From CAZAQB01 sp964487155 (GTDB lineage: Bacteria; Pseudomonadota; Gammaproteobacteria; Nitrococcales; Nitrococcaceae): DNA of 46,219 bases. The translations under genes were made by a program, and so were the position numbers. Position 1 is the first letter of the stretch, and each line of letters starts with the position of its first letter. The notes beneath the pieces are model-generated. The model saw nothing but the letters and a program-made list of their open reading frames with translations. It was not told the DNA's origin and ran no database searches. Shown here in pieces: positions 32,451 to 41,018 of this stretch. The DNA is taken from positions 1-46,219 of the forward strand of contig CAZAQB010000006.1 in assembly GCA_964487155.1 (NCBI GenBank). Direction: 5' to 3'.

Positions 32451-34193
32451 ATGGCAAGCCACACCGTCGTCGTCGACCCGGTCACCCGCATCGAGGGCCA
32501 CCTGCGTATCGAGGCGGAGACCGAGGGGGGCACCATCACCCGGGCCTCCAGCTCCGGGCAGATGGTGCGCGGCATCGAGATCATCCTGCAGGGGCGTGAT
32601 CCCCGCGACGCCTGGGCCTTCGCCCAGCGCATCTGCGGGGTGTGCACCCTGGTGCACGGCATCGCCTCGGTGCGGGCCGTCGAAGACGCCCTCGACTATC
32701 CCATCCCGCCCAACGCCAATCTGATCCGCAACCTGATGATCGGCGCCCAGTTCGTCCACGACCACGTGATGCACTTCTACCACCTGCACGCGCTGGACTG
32801 GGTGGACGTGGTCTCGGCCCTGAAGGCGGACCCCAAGGCCACCTCCGAGCTGGCCCAGTCCATCTCGGGCTATCCCAGGTCCTCACCCGGGCACTTCGCC
32901 GACGTCCAGAAGCAGGTGAAGACCTTGGTGGAGAGCGGCCGGCTCGGCATTTTCGCCAACGCCTACTGGGGCCACCCGGGCTACCAGCTGCCGCCGGAGG
33001 CGAACCTGATGGCGGTGGCCCACTACCTGGACGCCCTGGGCTGGCAGCGGGAGGTGGCCAAGCTGCACACCCTGTTCGGCGGCAAGAACCCCCATCCAAA
33101 CTTCCTCGTCGGGGGTGCGCCGTCGGCCATCAGCGTGCACTCCGGCGAGGGCACCGGCAGCACCGCCGTGAACATGACCGGGCTGTCCCGGGTGGCCGGC
33201 CTGATCGACGAAATGAAGCGCTTCGTGGACCAGGTCTACGTGCCCGACACCCTCGCCATCGCCTCCTTCTACAAGGACTGGTTCGGCCGCGGTCGCGGCG
33301 AGGGGGTGGGCAACTTCCTCACCTACGGGGACTTCCCCGAGGACGGCTCCTCCGACCCGGCGCGCCAGCTCATCCCCCGGGGGGTGATCCTGGACCGGGA
33401 TCTCTCCACTATCCACGAGCTGGACGTGCACGCCGCGGATCAGATCCAGGAGTTCGTGAGCCACTCGTGGTACGACTACAGCGTCGGCAAGGACCAGGGC
33501 CTGCACCCCTATGACGGGGAGACCCGCCTGGACTACACCGGCCCCCAGCCGCCCTTCGAGCATCTGGACGTGAACGCCAGTTACTCGTGGCTGAAGGCGC
33601 CGCGCTGGAAGGGCCGGGCCATGGAGGTCGGGCCCCTGGCCCGGGTGCTGATGCTGCATGCCAGCGGCCACGAACCCACCCGTGAGCTGGTGGCCAGCAG
33701 CCTCAGGCAGCTGGATCTGCCGGTGGAGGCGCTGTTCTCCACCATGGGCCGGACCGCCGCCCGCACCCTGGAGACCAAGCTGCTCGCCGACCAGATGTCG
33801 GTCTGGTACGACACTCTCATGGCCAACATCCGGGCCGGCGACGTGCGCACCCACAACCCCGACCTGTGGGAGCCCTCCAGCTGGCCCCGCAGGGCCCAGG
33901 GGGCGGGATTCACCGAGGCTCCCCGGGGCGCGCTGTGTCACTGGGTGCGTATCGAGGACGGGCGCATCGACAACTACCAGGCGGTGGTGCCCACCACCTG
34001 GAATGCCGGGCCCCGGGACGCCCAAGGCCAGGAGGGCCCCTACGAGGCGTCCCTGCGGGGCCAGGCGCTGCATGACCCGGAGCAGCCCCTGGAGATCCTG
34101 CGCACCATCCACAGCTTCGACCCCTGCATCGCCTGCGCCGTGCACGTGACCGGGCCGGACCGCGAGCCGCTGGTGGAGGTGAAGGTCGTCTGA
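32451..34193 (+). CDS. hynL: [NiFe] hydrogenase large subunit, Isp type
   Basis: A 580-residue catalytic subunit. The two nickel-binding pairs are RICGVC (C62, C65) near the N-terminus and DPCIACAVH (C559, C562) at the end. A 15-residue tail after His565 is the piece removed by the maturation protease. Other family marks are DPVTRIEGHLRIE at the start and RGIE followed by the GRDPRDAW loop. Together with Tat-exported small subunit, Isp1 and Isp2 this is a group 1e-type uptake/bidirectional membrane hydrogenase. Last gene of the operon. The hypABCDEF genes needed for the metal centre are not in the window. Confidence 0.95.
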   Translation: MASHTVVVDPVTRIEGHLRIEAETEGGTITRASSSGQMVRGIEIILQGRDPRDAWAFAQRICGVCTLVHGIASVRAVEDALDYPIPPNANLIRNLMIGAQFVHDHVMHFYHLHALDWVDVVSALKADPKATSELAQSISGYPRSSPGHFADVQKQVKTLVESGRLGIFANAYWGHPGYQLPPEANLMAVAHYLDALGWQREVAKLHTLFGGKNPHPNFLVGGAPSAISVHSGEGTGSTAVNMTGLSRVAGLIDEMKRFVDQVYVPDTLAIASFYKDWFGRGRGEGVGNFLTYGDFPEDGSSDPARQLIPRGVILDRDLSTIHELDVHAADQIQEFVSHSWYDYSVGKDQGLHPYDGETRLDYTGPQPPFEHLDVNASYSWLKAPRWKGRAMEVGPLARVLMLHASGHEPTRELVASSLRQLDLPVEALFSTMGRTAARTLETKLLADQMSVWYDTLMANIRAGDVRTHNPDLWEPSSWPRRAQGAGFTEAPRGALCHWVRIEDGRIDNYQAVVPTTWNAGPRDAQGQEGPYEASLRGQALHDPEQPLEILRTIHSFDPCIACAVHVTGPDREPLVEVKVV

Positions 34194-34294
34194 GCTTGGG
34201 GACGCCGCCGGGGATCCAGCCATAGATGAACGCGGGTCGCGGGGAGGCGTTACGCGTTCCCGACCCCTATCACCGTGGTCGCGAAGAACAAGAC

Positions 34295-34393
34295 GCCGGA
34301 TGCGGCGCTGGCGCGCCTTATCCGGCCTACGCCCTTCGGCAGGCGCCAGGCCAGAGCCCGCGTAGGCCGGATAAGCGAAGCGCATCCGGCATC
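34295..34393. repeat. Head-to-head pair of GTAG-type REPs (BIME-like)
   Basis: Minus-strand copy 34295-34330 and plus-strand copy 34362-34393 both start GTAGGCCGGATAAG and are 31 bp apart. The plus copy is identical over 32 bp to 7672-7703. The minus copy has a different loop and is close to the enterobacterial REP sequence GCCGGATGCGGCG...CTTATCCGGCCTAC. They lie in the gene-free stretch 34194-34542 after the hydrogenase operon, which also has a partial AGCCATAGATGAAC repeat at 34218. Confidence 0.8.
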
Positions 34394-34477
34394 TTCGGCT
34401 GATTGCGCCGGGCGCCTTGCCCTGGCCGAAGCGCCGCCGAAGTCCCGCTCAGTCCTCAGTCCTCAGCACTGCCCGAA

Positions 34478-34511
34478 GATGGTGGGTTTCGCTGCGCTCC
34501 ACCCACCCTAC
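34478..34511 (-). repeat. GTAG-type REP of a second family
   Basis: On the minus strand it starts GTAGGGTGGGTGGAGCGC, has stem GGTGGGT/ACCCACC and ends ATC. The same architecture (GTAGG, stem, ATC) occurs with other stems at 7672, 28165 and 34362. Confidence 0.7.
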
Positions 34512-34542
34512 GTGCCGGCGCGGAAGCCTTGCCCGGTCCCCC

Positions 34543-34974
34543 TCAGGCCACCTGCTCCGTCGCCCGGCGCAGGAAGGCGTCCAGCATGCGCCGCCGCCAC
34601 TGAGCGAGCCAGGGGCGGGCCAGCAGGCCGGCGGCCCGCGAGCGCAGCTGCCAGTCCAGTTCCAGCTCCACCCGGGTGCGGAACGGCTCCAGCGCCTGCA
34701 GCTGCCATTGGGTCAGCATGCTGCGGAACGGGCCTTCCTCGGCGCGGATCTCGATCCACTCGGGTCTGAGGTAGCGGGCGGTGGAGTGGAAGCGCTCGCG
34801 CATCCGCCCCAGGCCCACCTCCTGGTGCACCCGCAGCCAGTCGGGGCCGCGTTCCAGCACCCGTGCGCTGACGTATCCGGGCACGAACTGCGGATAATGC
34901 TCAATATCGAGCAGCAGGTCGAACAGGGGTTCCCGGGGCAGTACTATGGTCCGGGACTCGGTAAAGCGGGGCAT
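34543..34974 (-). CDS. ratA: RatA/COQ10-like SRPBCC protein
   Basis: A 143-residue START-type lipid-pocket protein. The pattern FTESRTIVLPREPLFDLLLDIEHYPQFVPGYV and the terminal helix (LAQWRRRMLDAFLRRA) are those of the RatA/COQ10 family. Members bind ubiquinone-like lipids (COQ10) or were reported to block 70S ribosome assembly (RatA of E. coli). No RatB partner is adjacent, so a quinone-binding role is at least as likely here. The start at 34974 has a poor ribosome site; no better start precedes the conserved region. Confidence 0.8.
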   Translation of the reverse strand: MPRFTESRTIVLPREPLFDLLLDIEHYPQFVPGYVSARVLERGPDWLRVHQEVGLGRMRERFHSTARYLRPEWIEIRAEEGPFRSMLTQWQLQALEPFRTRVELELDWQLRSRAAGLLARPWLAQWRRRMLDAFLRRATEQVA

Positions 34975-35069
34975 GGAGACAGGGGCCGGGCTGTCGGGTG
35001 GAGCCGTTGACGGATCGCGGGCGTTCTTCGGGGCCGCGCCGCGGGGGCGGCGCGGCCCGCAGGTGTTGG

Positions 35070-35324
35070 CTACTGGGCGATGCCCAGCATCTTCTCGGCC
35101 TTCATCAGCGTCTCCACCGAGGCGCCGTGCTGGCCGTTGTTGTGGAGCATCTCGCCCTTGTCCCGGAGTTCCTTGACCTTGTTCATTTGCATTTCGCTGA
35201 GGGAGGCGTGGTCGCCCGAGGCCAGGGCCTGGTCGATGTTGCCCATGCGCAGGGGACAGGAACCGGCGGCTGCGGCGCCGGCGAACAGGGCCAGTACCAG
35301 GGCGAGCAGGGTGCTTCTGATCAT
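35070..35324 (-). CDS. Small secreted alpha-helical protein, unknown function
   Basis: An 84-residue precursor with a clear signal peptide (MIRSTLLALVLALFAGAAAA, cleavage near AAAG). The mature part of about 64 residues is two helices: CPLRMGNIDQALASGDHASL then KVKELRDKGEMLHNNG and SVETLMKAEKMLGIAQ. It has one cysteine at the mature N-terminus and several Met/His residues. A strong GAGGAG ribosome site supports it as real. Similar short periplasmic proteins are known only as hypothetical. It stands between the RatA-like gene and the prenyltransferase, all leftward. Metal binding through Met/His/Cys is a guess. Confidence 0.75.
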   Translation of the reverse strand: MIRSTLLALVLALFAGAAAAGSCPLRMGNIDQALASGDHASLSEMQMNKVKELRDKGEMLHNNGQHGASVETLMKAEKMLGIAQ

Positions 35325-35521
35325 GGGGGGCTCCTCGTGGTGCGCCCGATGGGGGCGTCGTCTTTAGACAGCTTAGACGGTGGCAAAGGAGTTCACAGCG
35401 TGCGCGTCGGTCAACTCGGTGGGCCTTGCGAACCGCGCGGCGTGCGCGACCCGCGCCACGCCTCTCGCGCTGCCCGCTCCAGTTCAACGTTTCGTATGAC
35501 CGGCTGCCGCCGGGTCTAGGC

Positions 35522-36463
35522 TCATAGCCAGGCCCAGACTGCCAGCCACAGGCAGCCGGCGGCATGAATCGCCAGAGTCGCCTGAATCGGCGCCTGCCGC
35601 GCCTGCGCGCCGGCCGTGCGTCGCATCTGCCAGGCGGTGCCGAGCCCTGCCGCCAGCAGCAGCAGGGATGGAATCAATCCCCAGGGTGTGTAACCGGCGA
35701 CCACCACCAGGCCGGCGCCGGCCACAGCCGCCAGGGCGGAGATCCCGGCATAGACCAAGGCGGCGCCGGAAGCCCCCAGCCGCACCGGCAGTGTGCGCTT
35801 GCCTGCCCGGGCGTCGGCGGCGGTATCCGGAATCTCGTTCACCAGCAGGATGTTGGCCACCCAGGCGCTTACCGGGACGGCCAGCAGGATCTCCGTGGCA
35901 CCCACGCTACCCGTCTGCAACCAGGCGGAGCCGCACACCGGCAGCAGGCCGAAACCGATGCCCACTGCGGTCTCGCCCAGGCCGCGGCCGGCCAGGAACA
36001 CCGGCGGCACGGAGTACAGGACGCCCAGGGCGATGCCCGCAAGCCCCAGCCACAGCACCGGCCAGCCCTTCAGGGCCAGCAGCAGCCCGCCGCAGGCTGC
36101 CGACGCGCCCAGCAGCAGCACCGCCCAGTTCTGCATCTGGGCGGCGCTCAGCACGCCGTTCTGGATGAAGCGCGAGCCGCCGGTGTAGGGGAACACCCGG
36201 GTGTCGTTGTGGCGGTCGGTGCCGTTGGCATCGTCGCAGACGTCGTTCAGCACGTTGACGCCGCCGTGCACTCCCATGATGGCCACCAGCGCCAGCAGGA
36301 CCGCCGCCAGGTCCACGGCGCCGGCCTGGGCGATACCGGCGCTGCTGCCCACCAGCACCGGCATGACGGAGGCGGGCAGGAACATGGGCCGGGTGGCAAG
36401 CAGGTAGCGTTTGGCGACCTGGCCGGGTGCATCTCCGGCCAGGGCCTGGGCGGTGGGTTCCAA
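35522..36463 (-). CDS. UbiA-family prenyltransferase, MenA-like
   Basis: A 313-residue membrane prenyltransferase with about eight or nine helices. The Asp-rich substrate site NVLNDVCDDANGTDRHNDTRV in parts, followed by PYTGGSRFIQNGVLS, and the second site NEIPDTAADARAGKRTL match MenA (1,4-dihydroxy-2-naphthoate prenyltransferase) more than UbiA. It would attach a polyprenyl tail in quinone synthesis. TTG at 36463 was chosen because AGGAGA lies seven bases before it; the open frame extends upstream but lacks family similarity. No other men genes are in view, so the naphthoquinone substrate is inferred. A menaquinone supply would suit both hydrogenase and NapC-type cytochrome. Confidence 0.8.
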   Translation of the reverse strand: MEPTAQALAGDAPGQVAKRYLLATRPMFLPASVMPVLVGSSAGIAQAGAVDLAAVLLALVAIMGVHGGVNVLNDVCDDANGTDRHNDTRVFPYTGGSRFIQNGVLSAAQMQNWAVLLLGASAACGGLLLALKGWPVLWLGLAGIALGVLYSVPPVFLAGRGLGETAVGIGFGLLPVCGSAWLQTGSVGATEILLAVPVSAWVANILLVNEIPDTAADARAGKRTLPVRLGASGAALVYAGISALAAVAGAGLVVVAGYTPWGLIPSLLLLAAGLGTAWQMRRTAGAQARQAPIQATLAIHAAGCLWLAVWAWL

Positions 36464-36616
36464 GGGCGACTCTCCTAATACGTCGGCACCAACATTGCCA
36501 GGGTGTGCACCTCGGCGGCTTACCGGAGCGGCGCGTTCCCCGACGCGGGCACTTTGCCCCCATCGTATCCGGGGGGCGGCTTCAGACACCAGAAGTCCGA
36601 CAGGCTGTTGCGCGGC

Positions 36617-38290
36617 TCACGGCAGCATGGCCATGCCGATCAGACCTATGCCCCCAGCCGCGGCGACATACAGAATTGTGGGAACGATGGTCTTGGCGAT
36701 CACGGCGCCCTCGCGGCCGAGAAACCCTACAGTGGCGGCAACCGCCACGATGTTATGAATGGCGACCATGTTGCCGGCGGCGGCGCCCACCGCCTGCATG
36801 GCAACCATCAGGCTCTCGCGGCTCAACAGCTGCTCGGCCATGCCGTACTGGAACTGGCTCAACATCATGTTGCTGACCGTGTTGCTGCCGGCAATGAACG
36901 CCCCCAGGGCGCCCACCGTGGGAGCGAACACCGGATAGATGTCGCCCACGGCCTGGGCGAGAAACGCCGCCATGGCCACCGGCATACTGTCGAAGCCGGC
37001 GCCATTGACCCCGGAATTGATCAGGATGCGGACCATGGGGATCGTGAAGGCGAGTACGACCCCGGCCTTGATCAGCATGGAGGCGGATTCGCGGACGGCG
37101 GTGCCGAACTGGGCAGGCCGCATCCGGTGCAGGAAGAATGTGATGATAGCCACCGCCACCAGGATGCCCCCCGGCAGATACAGCGGCGCCAGGCTGGCGC
37201 TCACCCCTGCCTCGCCGAGGATGTCGGAGAATCCAATGCTGACCGACTGCAGGAAGCCCTTGAAGGTATCGCTGACCCGGCTCAGCACCAGGATCAACGC
37301 CACCAGGACATACGGCGCCCAGGCCATGGGCTGGCTCAGCGGCGCCTTCTGGGCGAGTTGTTCGATCTTGATCTCAATGGTGCCGAGCCATTCTGAGGGC
37401 CAGCTCTCGGGCGGTGCAAAATCCCACTGTTTGGCGGGCAGCAGGAATCCCTTGCGCGCCGCCGCCGTGACCACCACCAGACCTGCCAGCGCACCCATCA
37501 GCGAGGGAAACTCCGGGCCCAGGAACACGCCGGTGAGCACGTAGGGGATGGCGAACGAAGCGCCGGCGAACAGCGCAAAGGGCAGGATCGCGAGTCCCTC
37601 GGTCCAGGAGCGGTTCTGGCCGAAGAAACGCGTGACCATCATGATCATCAGGACCGGCATGAACAGGCCCACCAGACCATGAATGACCGCCACTTCCGCG
37701 GTCACGGTGCTGATGAAGGCGTCCCAGCTGGATCCCTCCAGGGCGAGCTTCTCGCCGATCGCCGTGGCGTCCAGCCCCCGGGTGACGCCGATGATGATGG
37801 GCGTGCCGACGGCGCCGAAGGAGACCGGCGTGCTCTGCACCATCATGCCCACCACGACGGCGGCCATCGCCGGGAAGCCCAGGGCCACCAGCAACGGGGC
37901 GACGATGGCGGCGGGAGTCCCGAAACCCGACGCCCCCTCGATGAACGATCCGAACAGCCAGGCGATGATGATCATCTGCACCCGGCGGTCCGGGCTGATC
38001 TCGGCGAAGCCTGAACGGATGGTCTGAATCGCTCCGCTGTTCTTGAGCGTGTTGAGCAGCAGGATCGCCCCGAAGATGATCCACAGTACCGCCACGGTGA
38101 TGATCAGGCCCTGGACCGTGGAGGCGGCAACGCGGGTAAAGGACATGTCCCAAGCCAGCAGCCCGATCGCGACCGCGCTCAGGTAGACGATGGGCATGGC
38201 ATGCTTCGCCGGCCAGCGCAGTCCAACCAGCAGCGTTCCGGCCAGTGCGATGGGTGTGAATCCCAGCAGAGCCTGAAGCCACAGCGTCAT
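36617..38290 (-). CDS. lldP: L-lactate permease (LctP/LldP family)
   Basis: A 557-residue inner-membrane transporter with about fourteen helices. Family-specific loops are GASGFGTPAAIVAPLLVALGF in part, QSTPVSFGAVGTPI and FIAGSNTVSNMMLSQFQ. It imports lactate or glycolate with protons. The start at 38290 follows AAAGGAGGAGACC, a strong ribosome site. No lactate dehydrogenase lies next to it. With glycerate kinase 654 bp away and gph in the window, glycolate is also a plausible substrate (the GlcA homologue is in the same family). Confidence 0.92.
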   Translation of the reverse strand: MTLWLQALLGFTPIALAGTLLVGLRWPAKHAMPIVYLSAVAIGLLAWDMSFTRVAASTVQGLIITVAVLWIIFGAILLLNTLKNSGAIQTIRSGFAEISPDRRVQMIIIAWLFGSFIEGASGFGTPAAIVAPLLVALGFPAMAAVVVGMMVQSTPVSFGAVGTPIIIGVTRGLDATAIGEKLALEGSSWDAFISTVTAEVAVIHGLVGLFMPVLMIMMVTRFFGQNRSWTEGLAILPFALFAGASFAIPYVLTGVFLGPEFPSLMGALAGLVVVTAAARKGFLLPAKQWDFAPPESWPSEWLGTIEIKIEQLAQKAPLSQPMAWAPYVLVALILVLSRVSDTFKGFLQSVSIGFSDILGEAGVSASLAPLYLPGGILVAVAIITFFLHRMRPAQFGTAVRESASMLIKAGVVLAFTIPMVRILINSGVNGAGFDSMPVAMAAFLAQAVGDIYPVFAPTVGALGAFIAGSNTVSNMMLSQFQYGMAEQLLSRESLMVAMQAVGAAAGNMVAIHNIVAVAATVGFLGREGAVIAKTIVPTILYVAAAGGIGLIGMAMLP

Positions 38291-38943
38291 GAGGTCTCCT
38301 CCTTTGGTGCTCTTGTTGTGATCCCGAATTCTTATGCTGGCCGGAGAGGCCAGAGGCGCTTTACCCCCTGGGTTCGCCCCTCAGACTTATCCGCGGGCCT
38401 GGTGGCGGTGGGGCGGTCACTGCCGCCCACTAGCTCGAGGACGATTCGGCCCGGGAGCGGCAAGTCTCGTCGCTCTCGCTAGGCTCGCCCGCCCGAGGGC
38501 GGTTGCGCGGGGCCCGCGGGACCCAGAAACCTGCCCGACTTGGGGTGCTCCGGCTGCGCCGGTGGGGGGCGGCTTGCCGGCAACCTGAAGGCGGCAGTGC
38601 CGGCTTGGCCGGGGCAACAGCGCCTCTGGTCCAGGGGAGGCTTGAAAGATCGTCCCGCTGGCTCAGGCCAGCCGCTGCCGCTCCGCACGCCGGCGACAGG
38701 CCTCCATATTTCCAGAAAAAACAATATTTAATCTTTTCTAAATAGGGTTTTCGCGCAAGATACTACCGCGGCCCGAGCGGCCCGGTCATTGGGATTTCTC
38801 CTGCAATCGAAGTAGGCATTTTCCGACAGGTGAGCTGGGCGCTTTGCCATGAGCCGTGCGCCGGGGAGTCATGGCGGGCTTCCTGGAGGTGGGTTCCTGG
38901 CAGTCTGGTGGGGAGCTGCCCGGACCGGAATCCCGGCGCAGCC
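38291..38943. other. 653-bp gene-free stretch upstream of lldP
   Basis: No convincing gene. It contains a short hairpin (CTGGCC-GGAGA-GGCCAG, 38342-38358), GC-rich sequence without repeats, and a sharply AT-rich island at about 38705-38755 (AACAATATTTAATCTTTTC). The island is the most likely site of a promoter or of an old insertion boundary. No -35/-10 pair could be fixed with confidence on either strand. The right end (38830-38943) runs into the end of the glycerate kinase gene. Confidence 0.5.
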
Positions 38944-40239
38944 TCAGGCGCCCTCCTGGCTGCCTGTGCCCACCAGTATCGCCCGGAAGTCGTTGATGTT
39001 GGTCAGGGTGGGGCCGGTGACCACGGCGTCCCCCAGGGCCTCGAAGAAGCTGTGGCCGTCGTTGTCCTCGAGGCAGGCCCGGGGCGATAGGCCCGCCTCC
39101 GCGGCCCGGGACAGGGTGTCGGGGGTGCAGATGGCGCCGGCGGTCTCTTCCTGGCCGTCGATGCCGTCGGTGTCCGCCGCCAGGGCGTGGATGCCGGCCT
39201 GGCCCTCAAGTGCCAGGGCCAGGCCCAGCAGAAACTCCACATTGCGCCCACCGCGGCCCTGGCCGCGCACGGTCACCGTGGTCTCGCCCCCGGAGAGCAG
39301 GACGCAAGGAGGCGCCGCCGGCTGGCCACGGGTGAGCGCCTGGCGGGCGATGCCCGCCATCACCCGGGCTACCTCGCGCGATTCGCCCTCGATGCTGTCC
39401 CCCAGGATGCAGGGTGTGTAGCCGGCCTCCCGCGCAACGGCGGCGGCGGCCTCCAGTCCGAGCTGGGGGGATGCCACCAGCCGCGTCTCGGCGGCGGCCA
39501 GTCGCGGGTCTCCCGGCTTGATGCTCTCGCCGCGGCCGCTGCTGAGCAGTTCTTCGGCCGCCGGGGGAATCGGGATCCGGTAGCGTCCGAGGATCTCCAG
39601 GGCGTCGGCGCAGGTGCTGGGGTCGGCCACGGTGGGCCCGGAGGCGATGTCCGGCAGGTGGTCCCCCGGCACGTCGGAGATCACCAGGCAGCGCAGCGCG
39701 GCGGGATGGCAGGCGGCAGCCAGGCGTCCACCTTTCAGCGCCGAGAGGTGGCGGCGCACGCAGTTCATCTCGGAGATGGTGGCTCCGCTCTTCAGCAGTT
39801 CCGTGCTGAGCGCCTGCTTGTCCGCCAGGGTCAGTCCCTCGGCGGGAGCGCTCAGCAGGGCGGAGCCGCCGCCGGAGATCAGGCAGAGCACTTGATCGTC
39901 GGCGCCCAGCCCCGAAACCAGGTCACGAATACGGGCCGCGGCATCCAGGCCGGCGCCGTCCGGGACCGGGTGGCCCGCCTCCACGATCTCGATCTGCCGG
40001 CAGGGCACGGCGTGGCCGTAGCGGGTGACCACCAGCCCTTCCAGGGGCCCCGCCCAGTGGTCCTCCACTGCCCTGGCCATGGCGGCGGAGGCCTTGCCGG
40101 CACCCACCACCACCATGCGCCCCCCGGGCCTGGGCGGCAGGTGGAGCGGCACCACCTGATCCGGCTGGGCGGAGGCCACGGCCGCGTCGAACAGGCGGCG
40201 CAGAAGCCGGGCGCTGGAGTCGGGATTGCCGGGACGCAT
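38944..40239 (-). CDS. Glycerate 2-kinase (MOFRL family; TtuD/GckA type)
   Basis: A 431-residue glycerate kinase. It has MVVVGAGKASAAMARA near the N-terminus, LCLISGGGSALL, TISEMNCVRRHLSALKGG and the C-terminal MOFRL region (LSGGETTVTVRGQGRGGRNVEF, AADTDGIDG). The family phosphorylates D-glycerate at position 2; older annotations call it hydroxypyruvate reductase TtuD. The ATG at 40239 has GGGAG eight bases upstream. It is divergent from trpG by 155 bp. It would feed glyoxylate/glycerate carbon into glycolysis, next to the pyruvate kinase of the left flank. Confidence 0.9.
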   Translation of the reverse strand: MRPGNPDSSARLLRRLFDAAVASAQPDQVVPLHLPPRPGGRMVVVGAGKASAAMARAVEDHWAGPLEGLVVTRYGHAVPCRQIEIVEAGHPVPDGAGLDAAARIRDLVSGLGADDQVLCLISGGGSALLSAPAEGLTLADKQALSTELLKSGATISEMNCVRRHLSALKGGRLAAACHPAALRCLVISDVPGDHLPDIASGPTVADPSTCADALEILGRYRIPIPPAAEELLSSGRGESIKPGDPRLAAAETRLVASPQLGLEAAAAVAREAGYTPCILGDSIEGESREVARVMAGIARQALTRGQPAAPPCVLLSGGETTVTVRGQGRGGRNVEFLLGLALALEGQAGIHALAADTDGIDGQEETAGAICTPDTLSRAAEAGLSPRACLEDNDGHSFFEALGDAVVTGPTLTNINDFRAILVGTGSQEGA

Positions 40240-40394
40240 CGCCTTGTCTCCCTGCCGGGACGGTGGTTGGGGGGCGACGTCCACGGCTGGGGGCGCCCGC
40301 CGCCGTTCTCATTGCATTACGATAGCGGTTGTCCGCGGGTCTGCCCGGCACCGCCGCGCGGCCCGCCACCGGCCAGAGCCGAGCGGGGCCCACC

Positions 40395-40988
40395 ATGCTG
40401 CTGATGATCGACAACTACGACTCCTTCACCTACAACCTGGTGCAGTATTTCGGGGAGCTGGGCAGTGACGTCCGGGTGTTTCGCAACGATGCCATCGGGC
40501 TGGACGACATCGAGAACCTGGCGCCGCAGCGCATCGTGATCTCTCCCGGGCCCTGCACCCCGGATGAGGCAGGCATCTCCCTGGCGGTGGTGGAGCGGTT
40601 TGCCGGGCGCATCCCCCTGCTGGGCGTCTGCCTGGGTCACCAGGCCATCGGCCAGGCCCTGGGCGGCCGGGTGGTGCACGCCGGCGCGGTGATGCATGGC
40701 AAGACCTCCGCCGTGCACCACCGCGGTGCCGGGGTTTTCCGGGGCCTGCCGGACCCGCTGCAGGCCACCCGCTATCATTCCCTGGTGCTGGAGCGCGCGA
40801 GCCTGCCGGAGTGCCTGGAGATCACCGCCTGGACCGAGACGCCGGCCGGCGAGTTCGAGGAGATCATGGGGGTGCGCCATCGCAGCCTGGATGTGGAGGG
40901 GGTGCAGTTCCACCCGGAGTCCATCCTCACCGCCGCCGGCCACGACTTGCTGCGCAACTTCCTGGCCCGCCCGGCCCGGGCGGCCTGA
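40395..40988 (+). CDS. trpG: Anthranilate synthase component II (glutamine amidotransferase)
   Basis: A 197-residue class I amidotransferase. LLMIDNYDSFTYNLVQYF opens the protein, SPGPCTPDEAGIS follows, and the catalytic Cys is in LGVCLGHQAIGQ. The His-Glu pair is in VQFHPESIL. It supplies ammonia to TrpE and may also serve PabB in folate synthesis. The start at 40395 is the ATG directly before LLMIDNYDSF. First gene of trpGDC; the cognate trpE lies 12.3 kb upstream. Confidence 0.95.
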   Translation: MLLMIDNYDSFTYNLVQYFGELGSDVRVFRNDAIGLDDIENLAPQRIVISPGPCTPDEAGISLAVVERFAGRIPLLGVCLGHQAIGQALGGRVVHAGAVMHGKTSAVHHRGAGVFRGLPDPLQATRYHSLVLERASLPECLEITAWTETPAGEFEEIMGVRHRSLDVEGVQFHPESILTAAGHDLLRNFLARPARAA

Positions 40989-41018
40989 CGGCGAAACGCG
41001 AAACCGGAGAGCGAACCA

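Noticed and set aside
28343..34385. Several 500-700-codon minus-strand frames over the hydrogenase operon
   Set aside because: All lie opposite clearly recognisable hydrogenase subunits and have no family features.
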